NCBI GenBank assembly: GCA_964019135.1
Contig: CAXHSH010000416.1
Coordinates: 1,153,201-1,217,200, forward strand
From: Arenicola marina
Taxonomy: Eukaryota; Annelida; Polychaeta; Arenicolidae
Length of the DNA stretch: 64,000 bases
Direction of reading: 5' to 3'
The notes beneath the pieces are model-generated. The model was not told where the DNA came from and ran no database searches. It worked only from the letters and a program-made list of their open reading frames with translations. Within the stretch, counting starts at the first letter, position 1; every line of letters starts with the position of its first letter. Shown here one piece after another: positions 11,301 through 23,048 of this stretch. Made by a program: the position numbers and the translations under genes.

Positions 11301-13310
11301 TAACTGCTCATTTCATTTTAAAATTACCGAAATTCACGGTGCCCTCAATATTGGCCGTACGAACTTGAAAATGGTATGGGACACAGAGAAATTGTATTGC
11401 CCGTCAGGGAAAAATGTGGTTAAAATTCGCCGTGGTGACACATTTTGGCAAATCGACTAAAATACCATTGCAATGGTAAACTATACGGCCTTTCCGTTCG
11501 CCTAAAGCGACCCCCCCCCCCCCTCCCCCTAACGCCACCCCCACTCCCGGCCTTGCCTGCCAATACACACACAGGGTTGGCACTCCTGCGTAAATCCGCT
11601 AAGCCCGCCAATACACACTCGCCTGCAAGTCCTGAACCTCTTCGCTGGCGCACCCCCCTCACCTACACCCACACCCACCCGCTTCCCCTCCCCTCACCCA
11701 CACCCACCCCCTTCCCCGCACTCCTACCCTCTGTACTGCTGGCCACTCCGCTACCGGTCAGCTAATTTCTGCATGGTACTGTTATCGTGAACCGAGCGCC
11801 GACCCACCCCCCACCCCACCGCCCTTACCAGAGGTCGAGGTGACAGCCCTGATTTACCCAATAAAAACTCTATTCTGCCCAAATTGTCAACTGAAGGCAC
11901 TAATTGACCCTCAGATCCAGATTTGACCCCTCAGCTCCATCACATCGGGATGTCAAATATGGATCTATGGGGCGGAATCTGGATCTGAGGGGGTCAAGGT
12001 CACGAAACAGGTTTTCCCTCGTAACTCCATTAATATTGGGTCTAGAGATTGGCTGTTTGTTTGAGAGTATTCCAGGGGCAGAGGCAAACGGGTATTACCT
12101 GCTCAGATTTTTCCGTATACTGACAGATTTTCGAGTAATCGGCCAATTAATGGTAAATCGCCACAGAATTGCTCTAGGACGCTTAGTTTGGCCGCTAGAG
12201 CGCTCGCAAGAGGTGCACCCCCCTTTGCTGAAGCTCCCATCATGACGTGATGACGTCACAGTTTCACAAAGGTCATTACTCCGGTATTATACGTCATCGA
12301 CTTCCGGTTCATCTGACGTTATACCTTATATCAAGGGAAAACTGCTACCGTGCGTAACTTGTTTTGCTTTACCAAAACGGTGCCACAGACGTGTGCGTCA
12401 CAGATGACGTCACTTCTGTCAGTACCTCAGCCTACGGCTGTCTTGTTTTATTTCAATATTCATTTCTTTGTTGTCCCTGGTCTTGCTTGATTTATGTTAT
12501 TTTCTTAACCTGGTGTTTTTCACTCATCACTCCGTCTTTATTTGCAGATGGGGGTTTGTAACGAACGGTTGCATCGACGGTTACTCCAGACTCATTACAT
12601 ATTTGCACTGTGGTACTAGTAACAAAGCAGATGTTACCTTGGATTTGTTTCTGGAGGCCTGTAAACGCTACGGACTTCCATCGCGAGTGCGTACAGACCA
12701 TGGAGGAGAAAATATATTAGTCGCAGTCTTCATGAACATGATGCATGGACTTAACCGGGGAAGTCACATAGCAGGCCAATCCGTTCATAACATAAGGATC
12801 GAAAGACTGTGGTATGATGTTTTCAAAAAAGTCATACAGACAATCTACAATGAATTGTATCAAATGGAAAATGCAGGGACCCTGTCTCCAGACAATAACT
12901 ATCACTTATATGCACTACACTTTGCGTACCTGCCACACATCAACAAGCAGCTGGAAACATTCGCCAAAGCATGGAACAAACATCGGGTGAGAACAGAATG
13001 CAACAGAACACCGGAACAAATATGGATGGATAGTGCCCTTCAAAGCCAGAATGCCGATAACCGGGCGATGGACGGCGTGTTCAGTTCCACGTTTGAAGCG
13101 CGAATCAGGGAAAGATTTCAGCGATACAGATTGGAAGAGTCTGCGTCAAGTGAGCAACAGGAAGCAAATGCAGGAAGAAGTCGCCGTAGCGTTTCGCTAA
13201 CGCCTGAACAAATTGAACAACTAACATTGTGTGCGCAGAACTCAACTAGTCCAAAGGATGTTTACATATCCTGTGTTGCCAAGCTCGACGAATGGAGTCT
13301 TAGGCTCTGA
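8396..13310 (+). CDS. rve-type DDE transposase (IS3/integrase-like), four exons
   Basis: Exons 8396-8687, 8971-9206, 9781-9965 and 12548-13310 join in phase (1, 0, 2) with GT/AG borders and give about 491 residues without a stop. Exon 1 codes for a helical N-terminus. Exon 2 has a helix-turn-helix-like stretch ([20 protein letters not shown], then [13 protein letters not shown]). Exon 3 ends in [13 protein letters not shown] with the first catalytic Asp. Exon 4 has [17 protein letters not shown] (second Asp) and HNIRIERLW (Glu), spaced D-56-D-34-E. It then has an HxLRTE-type C-terminal helix region ([20 protein letters not shown]). The enzyme should cut and join DNA in the nucleus. The start is chosen at ATGGCGGCG, 50 bp inside the left inverted repeat. 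Intron 3 is swollen by tandem repeats. Confidence 0.88.
10355..11505. repeat. Three tandem copies of a 394-bp unit
   Basis: AATCTCAGGTCAAGTTCGTT starts units at 10355, 10749 and 11143 (exact 394-bp steps). The second is nearly identical to the first. The third lacks about 30 bp (the AAAGGCTGCGATATATATTT part) and ends before a poly-C run at 11510. Each unit ends with TATACGGCCTTTCCGTTCGC. Confidence 0.92.
11508..11840. repeat. C-rich low-complexity block
   Basis: Runs of C (up to 13) and CACCCACACCC motifs. Spurious proline-rich open frames appear on the plus strand. No gene is supported. Confidence 0.7.
12150..12420. repeat. Dispersed repeat with TGACGTCA palindromes
   Basis: AAGGTCATTACTC..TTATACGTCAT..GACTTCCGGTT here is matched in reverse complement near 31840-31930 (GAGTAATGACCTTTACC, ATGACGTATAACAGC). 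Both copies carry several TGACGTCA or TGACGTCAC strings (cAMP-response-element-like). No terminal repeats were identified. Confidence 0.55.
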
Positions 13311-13693
13311 ATTGTAATATAGTAACAACTGCGGAAGTGTTGATTAGGAGTCGGAATATTCTGCAGCTCGACATCGTCTCATCTGGGAAACCCACAGTCG
13401 CGCTTATTTTGTGATATTTCTACCATAACATAAAATGAACATGGAATTAGCCTGAATGTATTCTCTTTATTTTTCTAATGTACATGACCTGACGGACCAA
13501 GATCAATGGCGTACACATGCATAACAAAACCCCTGAGGAATTGATTTAGTTTAGCTGCGGTTTAATGTTAGGGACGATATCGTAGCCCAAACTTGTCTAA
13601 TGTTGGTTGAGTGTTTCCTCTCAATATGTCAGTTTGCCGACCTAATTAGTTGTTCCCAGACCAAAATAACATTGAACTCCTATGACAAAAGTC
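13311..13693. other. Convergent intergenic gap of the transposon
   Basis: This 383-bp gap lies between the stop codons of the transposase and the HECT gene. It is AT-rich with no ORF. Both 3' untranslated regions and poly(A) sites should lie here or overlap each other. Confidence 0.5.
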
Positions 13694-16600
13694 TTATTCT
13701 TGTCCGAAAGTCTGACTGTTCAGGATCAGTTCGGTGAATACTTGCACGGCTTCATCTGGGAGGCACGATTGTCTCTTTAGTGTCATCGTGAGTGCGCAAG
13801 TGTTCACAAATGTTTTGTCGCCAAAGTAGACGTCCACGTCCTTGTGAAAACCGACGGCCGGCACCTTGGTGGCTCCCGTCAGCCACATTAGCACATGCTC
13901 TGTAGCCACGTGGACTCCGTTGTAAGTAGTTTCGTCACCTGGCAAAGGTAAAGATATTCGCATGAACCGTGTGTCAAGATTGCAACGGAGCTGATGCACA
14001 AACTACAGTCGTTTAATTGACATCATTGTGGAATTGCAAAATGCCTAACCATATAGGATTTATTATGAGAGAAATCTCCGATTTTCCAGGTAACAATATG
14101 CAATATGTTATCTAATATACTGCAATGTTATTTTTTTAATTAAATTTTTCTGAAAGCTTACTTTTGGTCGCTTGAATGAATGATAAGAACTCTTGAGCTG
14201 TTGACATGTCTTGTCTCCTCACATTGTCGTTTTCCGCGTAGTGAAAGCGAAGGATGCGCCGCAGAGCAACAGGGGTGATGGGTTGTAATGCCCCGCTGAA
14301 GAGGCGACGAGCGGCAGGCACGTGTTCTCTATCTTGAAGTAGAGACAAGACCTGGCACACCTTTAGACCTGAGGATAGACAAAAGGAATATGTAACGTCT
14401 CCGTTGTTATATAATTACGATGCAGTAACGTGCCAAGCAACATTTTGGCATGTTGTCGCAAGTTAATATATTTCATATATCTGCTTATCAAAGTTTTATA
14501 ATTATTTTAAAAGGTTAAGCGCATCACGGAGCCCCATCTCATTTTACCGGCATTTTCATTACCTTCCTTAAACTGTTGGCGTTCTTCCGCGCATGATGTT
14601 ACTAAGTCTTCTACGAGCGCAACTTTTAACGTTGCTATGTGCTCTTTGGTGAACTGGTTGGCAGGAACGATGAAGCCTGCTTCCGCGGCGATGTCAAACA
14701 TTTCAGAATAAATACCGCCGAGTTCTCCTTCGCCGGCATTTTCCATCTGCAGAAAACAACCCCAACAGTCGAAACCAAACCAACATCAAATTTAAACGTC
14801 AGAACATCTAACTACCTTCTTGCTTACTCATTTACTTTTATGTTTATGCCCAAACATACATCTCTAACTATGGCAGAGTCTCTGGCCCACATATCACTTT
14901 CTTTGGTTGTTTACTGGGTTCTCTGGTATGCCGTGACGTAATATTGTTGGTTGGCATCCGTCCGTCTGCGAAGAACGATGGATTTGCAGCTTTGATTTGC
15001 GTTAAGCAGTAAAAATTGTTTTACGACATTTGCGCTTGTGACTAAATAAGCCTATCTATGGCCGACAGAGCTTACCACAGTCTTTACATGGATAACCTGT
15101 TGTTTGATCTTGGTGATTACTCACTAGACGTCTAGATTGTTGATTTACGCAATGTTGCAACAGACCATTGAAATTACCCTTTTTAGTGTATCCTGAATGC
15201 CACTTGGCAAGTCCAAAGTGCTGTGCGACTTGATGCTGTCCTGTAGTAAGAACTGCACGACTGCGTCAGCGAAGACTGGAAGTCCTGGACCATCCTGCAG
15301 GATGCCTAGTGCCACCAACTTTCCGATGTAGAGGAATGTCTTTTTCTTCAGTTGAAAGAAATTGCGTCGAAACGTCAGTTTCCCCGGTTCTCCTAAGAAG
15401 AAGAGGTCTCAGTTTTTTTTACATCTGCGACACAATAGTATCATTTTCACAGAGGACAAGATAATGCAGCAGTAAAACGTACATGTAACAAGTTATGCTA
15501 TTTATGCGAGCCCCAAATTCGGATAAGCGAAAGAAACCTGAAACCTGAAATCAAAGCAACCTGAAACCAAAGCAACCTGAAATCAAAGCAACTTTTATAC
15601 AAAAGCTGTTATCAACTTCGATTAATCGCAGGCCAGTTTATTGGAAGTTACGGTTAAGAACGTATATACCCCAAATAAGGATATTCCTGGAAATTGGAAG
15701 TCGAACTCTGATAACAAAAAATTGTCACCAATACAAGGTGCATTCCTTACCTTTTACGTAAATGGAGTGCACCAATTGGTGCAAGAAGATGGACCAAAAT
15801 TCTCTTCGTGGGCCCCCCAAGTCCACCCCTTCCTCCCAGACGAATAAGACCTGAAGAGCGTCGTGCAAGTTTGGCAAGTATCTCATCATGACTATCGCGT
15901 CATGAAGTACAGCCTCCCTTCGGACCTCCATCAACAGCACATCGTCGCCGACATTCGATATCTCTTCTCGTCTCCGTGTCAGTAAAGCTGCCTGAAGGCC
16001 ATCCATCGCAATTCGTGCAACTGACCGCCTTTCTCCTGGCACTGCCTCGTCTATAAGCTCGTCCACCAGTGGAGCTGCCCAGTCAGTATCTGGCACTTCA
16101 GCCATCATATCGCTGGTTATGCTCTGTTCAGATTAAGAACAATAATTTATCACATGTAATATCCACTTTTGGGCTGCTTCAAAGTTCGTTTAAAGCAAGG
16201 TATCAGGCGCAGTAAAACACTACCACTCGGTAGCAAGCTATGATAACACCGTATATCATCGTATGTATCCCTAAACCTGTGCAATAAAAAGCGGACTACA
16301 CACACCTCAGTGACATGGTACACTAAGCTTCCAACCAACAACCGGCTGTCAAATAAAATATTAATACTAAAGGAAATAACTTGATAAATAATTTGCAACG
16401 GACAACATTGAATAAACATACTTATCTATTATTCAGAACTAAGGGATCCGTTAAAAAAACGTCGTAAATTGTTATTATTATTCATAATATGATGTCAAGT
16501 TATGAAATATTGAGTACCGTCCTATAATCATTAATAACACTAAACTGGCAAGCAACAAATACAGGGCAAGCCAATATGATTCCAAAGGGTCAATAGCAGA

Positions 16601-19600
16601 TTGTGTGATACCACACTGCATATGTTAACAATATGGGATTATTAACTGTATTTGCATACATTGGAGATGTTACATTATCGTCATTAACTTCAAAGGAAGA
16701 AAAAAGTCAAATGTCTGCATGAGGATCTCTTATGTTAATCTGACAACCTTCACATGGTAGAAGTAACCCTATGACCCCACTTTGCACTTGATCCGTGCCA
16801 TTGACATCTATTATATAACATATAAAAAATGTAGCCATTACGATATAGTATGACAAATTGTTCTGTGTGAAAAAAATATTAAATTATTGGTAAATAAACA
16901 ATTTGAAGAGTATGAAAAAAATGCAATTCCCAAACTATGCTTGAGATGGACTTGATTTTACAACATATGCATGCATGTTACCTTAAGAGCTCGATTGCGT
17001 TCGCTAATAAATAAATAAAACTACGCAACTAACAATTTTAACAAAAATTAACCAGTTGATCTCTTCACGTAATGTCATAACGAGTAGAAAGAAAGCAACC
17101 CAAAACTAAAACTAAAGTGCACGTATACCATGAAATCGAAAGACTGCACATTTCCTGGATAATGTGAAAATACCATATATATTATTCCATCGTCACTCTT
17201 CTAGAATCCGATAACAATAACAAGAATTCAGTGGGACACTGTGAGTAAATGAGTAAATTCTGTGTTTGCAAGAAAAGCTATTACTTCTGGCGGCGAAGGA
17301 TTGCTGACTGCTAAGCGGATTTATAGAGAAAATGGCGATTCTTGACGTCCATATAAATTTGAGGAGTCCGCTATGCAGCGTCAATGCAGTACACCATCAC
17401 AAACAGCGTTGTTTAAGGCATAAATATTGAAATTATTGTAATTAGTGTAACGAGACCTACAGGGTGAAACATTGCTGACTGCTTAGCGGCTTTCTGGAAC
17501 TTACCCGAGATATCTAGCTCCAATATTAACCGCGTTCTTATTTTTGTTTTTCCAAAAATCGCTGTGACCTTAACCTCTCACCTACATATGCCATTAACGA
17601 ACTTGACCTAGCGATTTTACTTACCGTGCTCGATTTCGCCTGCGTGCATCGGGGTCTCGTGTGACGAAGTTACCTTTGAAAATGGAAAAAGTAGATCAAA
17701 TGTAACTCTCTGAACAGTAAGTAGGCCAGGGTACAGTTTGGGGAGTTGCCAATAGTGCAGAACTGATTCATGGTTATCTGTCAGAACATAAGCATGCCAT
17801 GTAGTTGTCTTGAATTTGGGCTACTGTACAGGCCCGTTGGAAGATGGGGGTTGGGGGGGGGGATATATACTCATATACGGCCTCTGCCCCACTCCAATCC
17901 TATAATTTTACAGTGTGCTTCCAACGAGCCTGCTGTACTGTATATAACCGTTTTTATAAATTACAGTACTCACAACAAGCAAGTCCCGCGACTCCTCACT
18001 TGGGCGCCCCTCATTCGCTCCAGCTAGAAAACATAAAAAGTGTCAGTCAGGACCGTCCTAATTTAACTTAAGAACTGGCCTGACACAAATATTGAAATCA
18101 AAACACTGCTGCGCTGTATACCAGGTCGAGAATGATAGTAAAATCGAAGTAAAATACTTCAATTTTGAGAACAAAGAGCCCATGTTGCTGTATTATGGGT
18201 AATGTCGGAAAGTCATCTTTACCTTGTTCGATTCTTGCATCGATGGCTACTTCACTTGGCCGCTCCACCTGCGAGGAAAAAACGCTAAAAATGAAGGAAG
18301 GCGTGCTTTAGAAGCTTACTTGAGTGGGTTTGTTTATGTGTTTGAAGTTGTGTAGGCTAAACTCTAGTCATAACAAGGTATAACATAGCCCCCAAAAATG
18401 TATAGGTTACACTGTCCGTAAGCAAACGTATGTTATTTAAAGACTATACAACTTACCGAACTGTTCGAATGCCCTGCTAGAGGCGGTGTCAATACATTTC
18501 TTCATCATCACCGGCATTATTCGTAGGTGCTACTGAAAATTGTCATGGTATGCTCGGTTACGAAATATATATATATAGGAAGCAGGTGAAATGTTACTAC
18601 TGCATATACGGCCTCAGAAAATTAAGGCAAGGCGACCGCAGAATGTATAGAAGTATAGAATATTTCACTCTCACCATACCAAGTCATTGCCAGTAACAAG
18701 CGATACTGCGTCTACTAGGTGTATACTGTACTTGTCATGGTGGTAGCTAAATTCATTTGCAATATTCATAATTACCATTGTTGTTATCACGTCTCTGTCT
18801 GAACTGCACCTCCGGGGTGCCGGCATCGAGAAATCTGTCAGCCTGAAGTGACGAATCCTGTAATTGACGAATGACAGTACAGAATAGGTTAGCTATAAAT
18901 ACATGTTTAGACTAGGTGAGTGTGAAGGGGAGGCAGCCTACTGTCTAAGGCAGTCTACTGACAAGGCATACCTTTCACCCAATTTCATCTCTATTTTCTC
19001 CTACTTTTTTACATCAATACGAATCACACCTAAAAGTGCCTGCCGTGGCAAACAGGTGGTACGTGTCATATTCTGAAACATTGACGACAAATGTCACAAA
19101 AGCCGCACATCACAATTGTTGAATACCCAAAAACAAGACAGGGCAAGTAACGTCCAGCTTTCTTACCTGAGGGATTTCAGCGTCGCGTTCTAACAGGAGA
19201 TCCCTCCTGGCGGGTAAAAGAATAACTTTTCCTTTACCCACCAGCTGTTCCAGCTGAGCCACAGTCTGGAAGGGTTCGAGTTCCCGGAGTTGGCGGCCCT
19301 TGTCGCATTTAGCGAACTTTATCCCTGTACTTCCAAGGGGCTGATTCGGATACATTTTTATTATCTCCTCCTCGATGCGATCACGACTCCAATCCCTACG
19401 TAACATGACAGGGGCGGGTCCGGGTTTACCTATATCAAAGGTGTAACATAAGGATAATGATAATGTTCAATCTGTTCTTGTAATAGGAAGTTTGTCCCAG
19501 AAATCCTTCCACTGACATTTATTTATGAATTTTTTTTAACCGAAATGGATCTTCTTTGAGCCTCTTAAATGTTCAATGCAGCGCGGTTCTGGTCTAATCA

Positions 19601-20635
19601 GGCCAGCTTCGGTCGAACGAAGTACCTGTCAAGGGTCAATAGCCGATGTCTATCTTTTCTTGGCGTGTAATTAAACAAAACATTTTACGAAACTAGCTTA
19701 CATACTCATAAGAACGCTGCAAAATAAGGAACTACCTATAGTATGTTGTGTTGTATTCTTAGTCAAATAAAAGGATAGTCTCTATAGAGCTTCTGGTTTT
19801 ACTGAACACCTACCAAAACCATGGGTTTGCAAAAACCGACATTCAGGGGCACTTGGAAGGAAGTCAGCACATTTTCTGCGCAGCAAGAACACTGACGCCT
19901 GCCATGTTGGCTGCTTCCTTCTGCCACGACGTCCACCTGCCAGTGAATTGTAATATTAACACAAAACGAGAAAATACATTAGATCTAAAAAATATTAGCC
20001 AGGGCTCATGCCAGTCCACAAGACAATGTTTTAGACATTATCAGGTACATGTTAGAAAGGCAACTGCCTACTTCTCCGAGCACAGTATGAATGTTCTTTA
20101 AGGAGTGTCTGCACATTCGACAAAACGAGTATGCAGTATTGCCAATTTGTCGAAGATGGAAAACTGTAATGTAACATGTGTATATAAGTTGTGTCCCGGA
20201 GGGCATTGCCTTGTAAATTGTATGGTTAGTTGGAAATTCAAAGGTAATACAGGCAGGCCATCGAACTTGCATACCCTGTTAGCGAAGTTGGGCACCATAT
20301 ATCTAAAGATTTGAGGATGTATCTTCTTCTGTTATATGATAGCTCAAGCTCATAAGCATAAAATATTTAAACATTGACATGATTAGTAAAACTTTTTTGT
20401 TTACTTTTTTGTGGCAAGGTCGAAACTTACCATTTATGCCCCCAACACTGGCTGGTCGTCTTCTGAAGCTCTGCCGGGTGATATTGACGATACTTTGAAA
20501 ATCCTCAGCATTGTCTTCTCGCGCTCTTATCTCAGTTATTGCATTAGTAGCAGCCGAGATAAGGCTTCGCACAGTTTCTACTCTACCAGTAGCAGTAACA
20601 TCATTCTGTGTGTCTATGGTAGCTGGGGCAGACAT
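13694..20635 (-). CDS. HECT-domain E3 ubiquitin ligase-like protein encoded by the transposon (G2E3-like)
   Basis: Minus-strand exons joined by phase: 20635-20431, 19936-19814, 19429-19167, 18857-18810 (end uncertain), 18268-18223, then an unresolved part, 16123-15751, 15392-15178, 14746-14563, 14368-14162 and 13938-13694. The first exons give a helical, then basic stretch (GRRGRRKQPTWQ) and KPGPAPVMLRRDW. The last five form a HECT domain: VLFVWEEGVDLGGPRREFW opens the N-lobe, then FYLxxGKLVALGI-type helices. The C-lobe has WLTGATKVPAVGF and TFVNTCALTMTL, whose Cys codon at 13798-13796 is the expected ubiquitin-accepting residue, ending NSQTFGQE. HECT ligases pass ubiquitin from E2 to a target through this cysteine. 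No frame break is seen in the HECT exons. The exact internal exons between 18223 and 16123 are unknown. Confidence 0.85.
16124..18222 (-). other. Large intron region of the HECT gene, possibly hiding small exons
   Basis: The exon at 18268-18223 ends in phase 1, but the exon at 16123 must be entered in phase 0, so at least one small exon is missing. A candidate is about 17683-17635, between tttcaaag and GTAAGT, reading VTSSHETPMHAGEIEH in one frame, but its phase does not chain simply. The rest is AT-rich, with a G run near 17855. No other gene was seen. Confidence 0.4.
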
Positions 20636-22557
20636 ATCTGATGATTCCTTATTTAACGAATCATATATATGTAACCGGTATACAATAAGAATCATTATTA
20701 TTAATAATATTAATTATGAACCCAGTATTCATCCAAAGACAGTCTTTATAAAAAAAAATGTCTAAGAGAAAATCTTGTAAAATTTTATCCCAGGAAGGAA
20801 CCAAATTGTTCAAGTGCTGATGACAGGTAAAAGATTTTTGAAAACAGTGGTTCAATTAACACAGCCCAGGCCTAAACTTGGTGATGTGTATAACCCTAGA
20901 TATATGATGACATGTCAATGGCAGTAACATTCTTCTAAGTTATGAGCCTCAGTCAACTTCTGGGGGCTTGAAATTTAGCAGTCTATACATATATAGAGAA
21001 AATCTCTGTGACACAATCAACATTATGAAATGGTTTAAAAACCTTGGCTTTATCCATTCTAACATATAGCAAAAGTAATAGATTTTTGTGAACATGAAGG
21101 ATGAAGTTCAGTTGCAAACTGGGCTACCAGCTTTGCCGATACTGGTCATCTAGCATAAAATGTGGTTGCCACAGGGGTGAGTGGGAGTAATATCTATCTG
21201 TGCCGGAAGTAAAAACAAAATTTGTTAAGTGTAAAAATGTAAAGAATTTAAGCAGTATGTAAATCTAGTTCAAATATTTTACACTGGGAGCTGTCGAAAT
21301 GGACTGAACATCCACATCAAAATTTGCTATTCAAAACCTTCTTGTTGACATCCTTGTCCTATTAGGCAAGTGGTTTTGATGTCAGAGCAACTGTCAAGAC
21401 CCTCCTTAACACATTCTCATTATAATTTTAAGAACTATTTTATTTAACTATGAGCTTATACTTTTATAGAATCTACCCTTGTAAGGTAACTAAACATGCG
21501 TAAGAATATTTGTGTATGAAGCTGACAGGCCTCTGTACAAGTTACCATGCCTGTCTAACTCCTCACCAGGTGCCATTACAGCCAGGCAGCATTATCCGTT
21601 TTTGTGGTGTACGTTGTAGCTTATACAGTGGCAAATGGCGCAGTTGTCAAACCAATCCGTGCAGAAAGAGCCCTGACGTTGCAAGTTAAGACAATAAAAT
21701 GAGGTACTTTCTTTCCGCCAGATCTGTAAATTGCATAAGGACTCTGGAAACATATATATTTTGTCGGCTAGTGAAGGACTGTGCGCCCAATACATGAAAT
21801 ATGCGTGGCACACCACAAAACTCACAGGGGCCGCAGATCGACTGACACAGGCCGGGGGGTGGGGGGCGCACCACTTACATAGAACAAGCAGTGCGCAACC
21901 CCCATCCCCCCTCCACCTGTATTTGTCAATCTGCAGCGCCTGTGGTGACACTGCAGTAGCGCAAAGACAACAAATTCTCCCTGGCTCTAACGGCACCCCG
22001 TGATTAGCCGCAAGCGACCCCATTAACAGTTTCTCAGTCTTAGATGGGTACCAATCGGGGTCCCTCGGGGCTACCTCGTGATAAGAGTAGACTTAGAAGT
22101 TAGAGGCAGGCTTGATACAACCGCAATTCTGGCCTATTATCGCTCAGGACACAATATAATAATTAGCTTGGGTTACAAATAGGACTGAGTTGCAACCTCC
22201 TAGGCCTATCACTGATAGTGTTGGTGTAACGTTATCACTAGTATTTACCACCCCTGTGTTAAGAAAAGTTACAAAATATTCAAATAGATCACAATGTGCG
22301 TGGAGAACGTCGCCTCGAATGCTTGTGCCACATTTGAGTCACATACTCTCACACTCTCAAAGTATGCGAAGAACATATATTCTACGTTAGAAACGACGGC
22401 AAAATATTTAAATCGCTATATATAAAAATACGAATTGTATAAATATATATATATACTTTAAAAAGTAATGATTGACTGCCTTTTATAAGTAGATCTATGT
22501 GATATTCAATCTTATGACACTCGATCGATGGAGAGTATACTTCCGGTCTTTTGACGG
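20636..22557. other. 5' flank of the HECT gene to the right inverted repeat
   Basis: Mostly AT-rich with stops in all frames. It should hold the promoter of the HECT gene. The only notable coding-like segment is the cysteine-containing frame at 21592-22023. TATATATATA runs occur at about 22420-22455. Confidence 0.4.
21592..22023 (-). CDS. Cysteine-rich ORF inside the transposon, possible third gene or upstream exon
   Basis: A 143-codon frame from MGSLAANHGVPLEPGRICCL. It holds a CxxC near residue 19, further cysteines in GGCALLVLCKWC, and a second cysteine cluster (FCTDWFDNCAICHC) near the end. A perfect GTAAGT donor lies inside, after LLVL, so the real exon may be shorter (about 22023-21880), and a good acceptor (atttacag) lies at about 21725. 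The two halves do not join in the same phase. The paired cysteines suggest a small zinc-binding module, but I recognise no family. It may be chance. Confidence 0.3.
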   Translation of the reverse strand: MGSLAANHGVPLEPGRICCLCATAVSPQALQIDKYRWRGDGGCALLVLCKWCAPHPPACVSRSAAPVSFVVCHAYFMYWAHSPSLADKIYMFPESLCNLQIWRKESTSFYCLNLQRQGSFCTDWFDNCAICHCISYNVHHKNG

Positions 22558-23048
22558 GTATTAAAGATATCTTGAATTGAATTCAAGATATCTCAAATTC
22601 AATTATGGACATGTGACACATCTATTTTTTCTCATAAAAATTAGGTGTGATTTCAAGATATCTTGAAATGATTTCAAGATATCTGAAATTGAATTCGAGA
22701 TATCTTAAATTCAATTATGGATATGTGACACATCTATTTTTTCTCATAAAAATTAGGTGTGATTTCAAGATATCTTGAATTGAATTCAAGATATCTTAAA
22801 ATTATTTCAAGATATCTGAAATTAAATTCGAGATATCTTAAATTGCATTCAAGATATCTGCAATTGATTTCAAGATATCTGAAATTGAATTCAAGATATC
22901 TTGAAATCACACCTATTTTTGATGAGAAAAAATAGATGTGTCACATATCTTTAATTTAATTTAAGATATCTTGAATTAAATTCAAGATATCTTTAAATAA
23001 TTCAAGATATCTTGAATTGGTGATTTTTTATTAAAACGGCTTGCGATA
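22558..23048 (-). repeat. Right terminal inverted repeat of the 15-kb transposon
   Basis: Mirror image of the left end: AAGATATCTTGAATT units, three blocks with CTCATAAAAATTAGGTGTG or its complement, and the terminal GGCTTGCGATAA. The number and order of units differ from the left end, so the arms are matched by repeat type rather than base for base. The unique-looking terminal block of about 45 bp is nearly identical at both ends. Confidence 0.85.

Larger units (their letters stand above)
9966..12547 (+). other. Intron 3 of the transposase, filled with repeats
   Basis: This 2.6-kb intron separates the first catalytic Asp from the other two. It contains a microsatellite-like (TCTG)n stretch near 10240-10290, three 394-bp tandem units, a C-rich block, and a dispersed repeat with TGACGTCA near 12150-12420. 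No coding segment was seen. The acceptor is tttgcag at 12541-12547. Confidence 0.7.
7924..23048. mobile_element. Complete ~15.1-kb IS3EU-like DNA transposon carrying transposase and HECT ligase
   Basis: The left end reads TTATCGCAAGCCGTTTTAAT and the right end is its reverse complement; the match runs on through AAAAAATCACCAATTCAAGATATC. The flanks share GTTTT. If one T of the T6 run at 7920-7925 is assigned to the flank, they share a 6-bp AGTTTT target duplication (right copy 23049-23054). Both ends continue as several hundred bases of subterminal repeats. Inside are an rve-type DDE transposase (plus) and a HECT-domain gene (minus), ending tail to tail at 13310 and 13694. From memory, TAY...RTA ends with 6-bp duplications and an IS3-like integrase core match the IS3EU superfamily. 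Intact ends, duplication and frames suggest recent activity. Confidence 0.85.

Noticed and set aside
11445..11765. Proline-rich 106-codon frame
   Set aside because: C-rich low-complexity DNA inside a transposase intron.
12468..12547. Reading exon 4 of the transposase from the upstream ATG at 12468
   Set aside because: The acceptor tttgcag at 12541-12547 joins in phase with exon 3; upstream codons are intronic.
13939..13999. Extending the last HECT exon to a GTG start at 13999
   Set aside because: The acceptor ctttgccag at 13939 gives the right phase from the previous exon and the correct HECT alignment.
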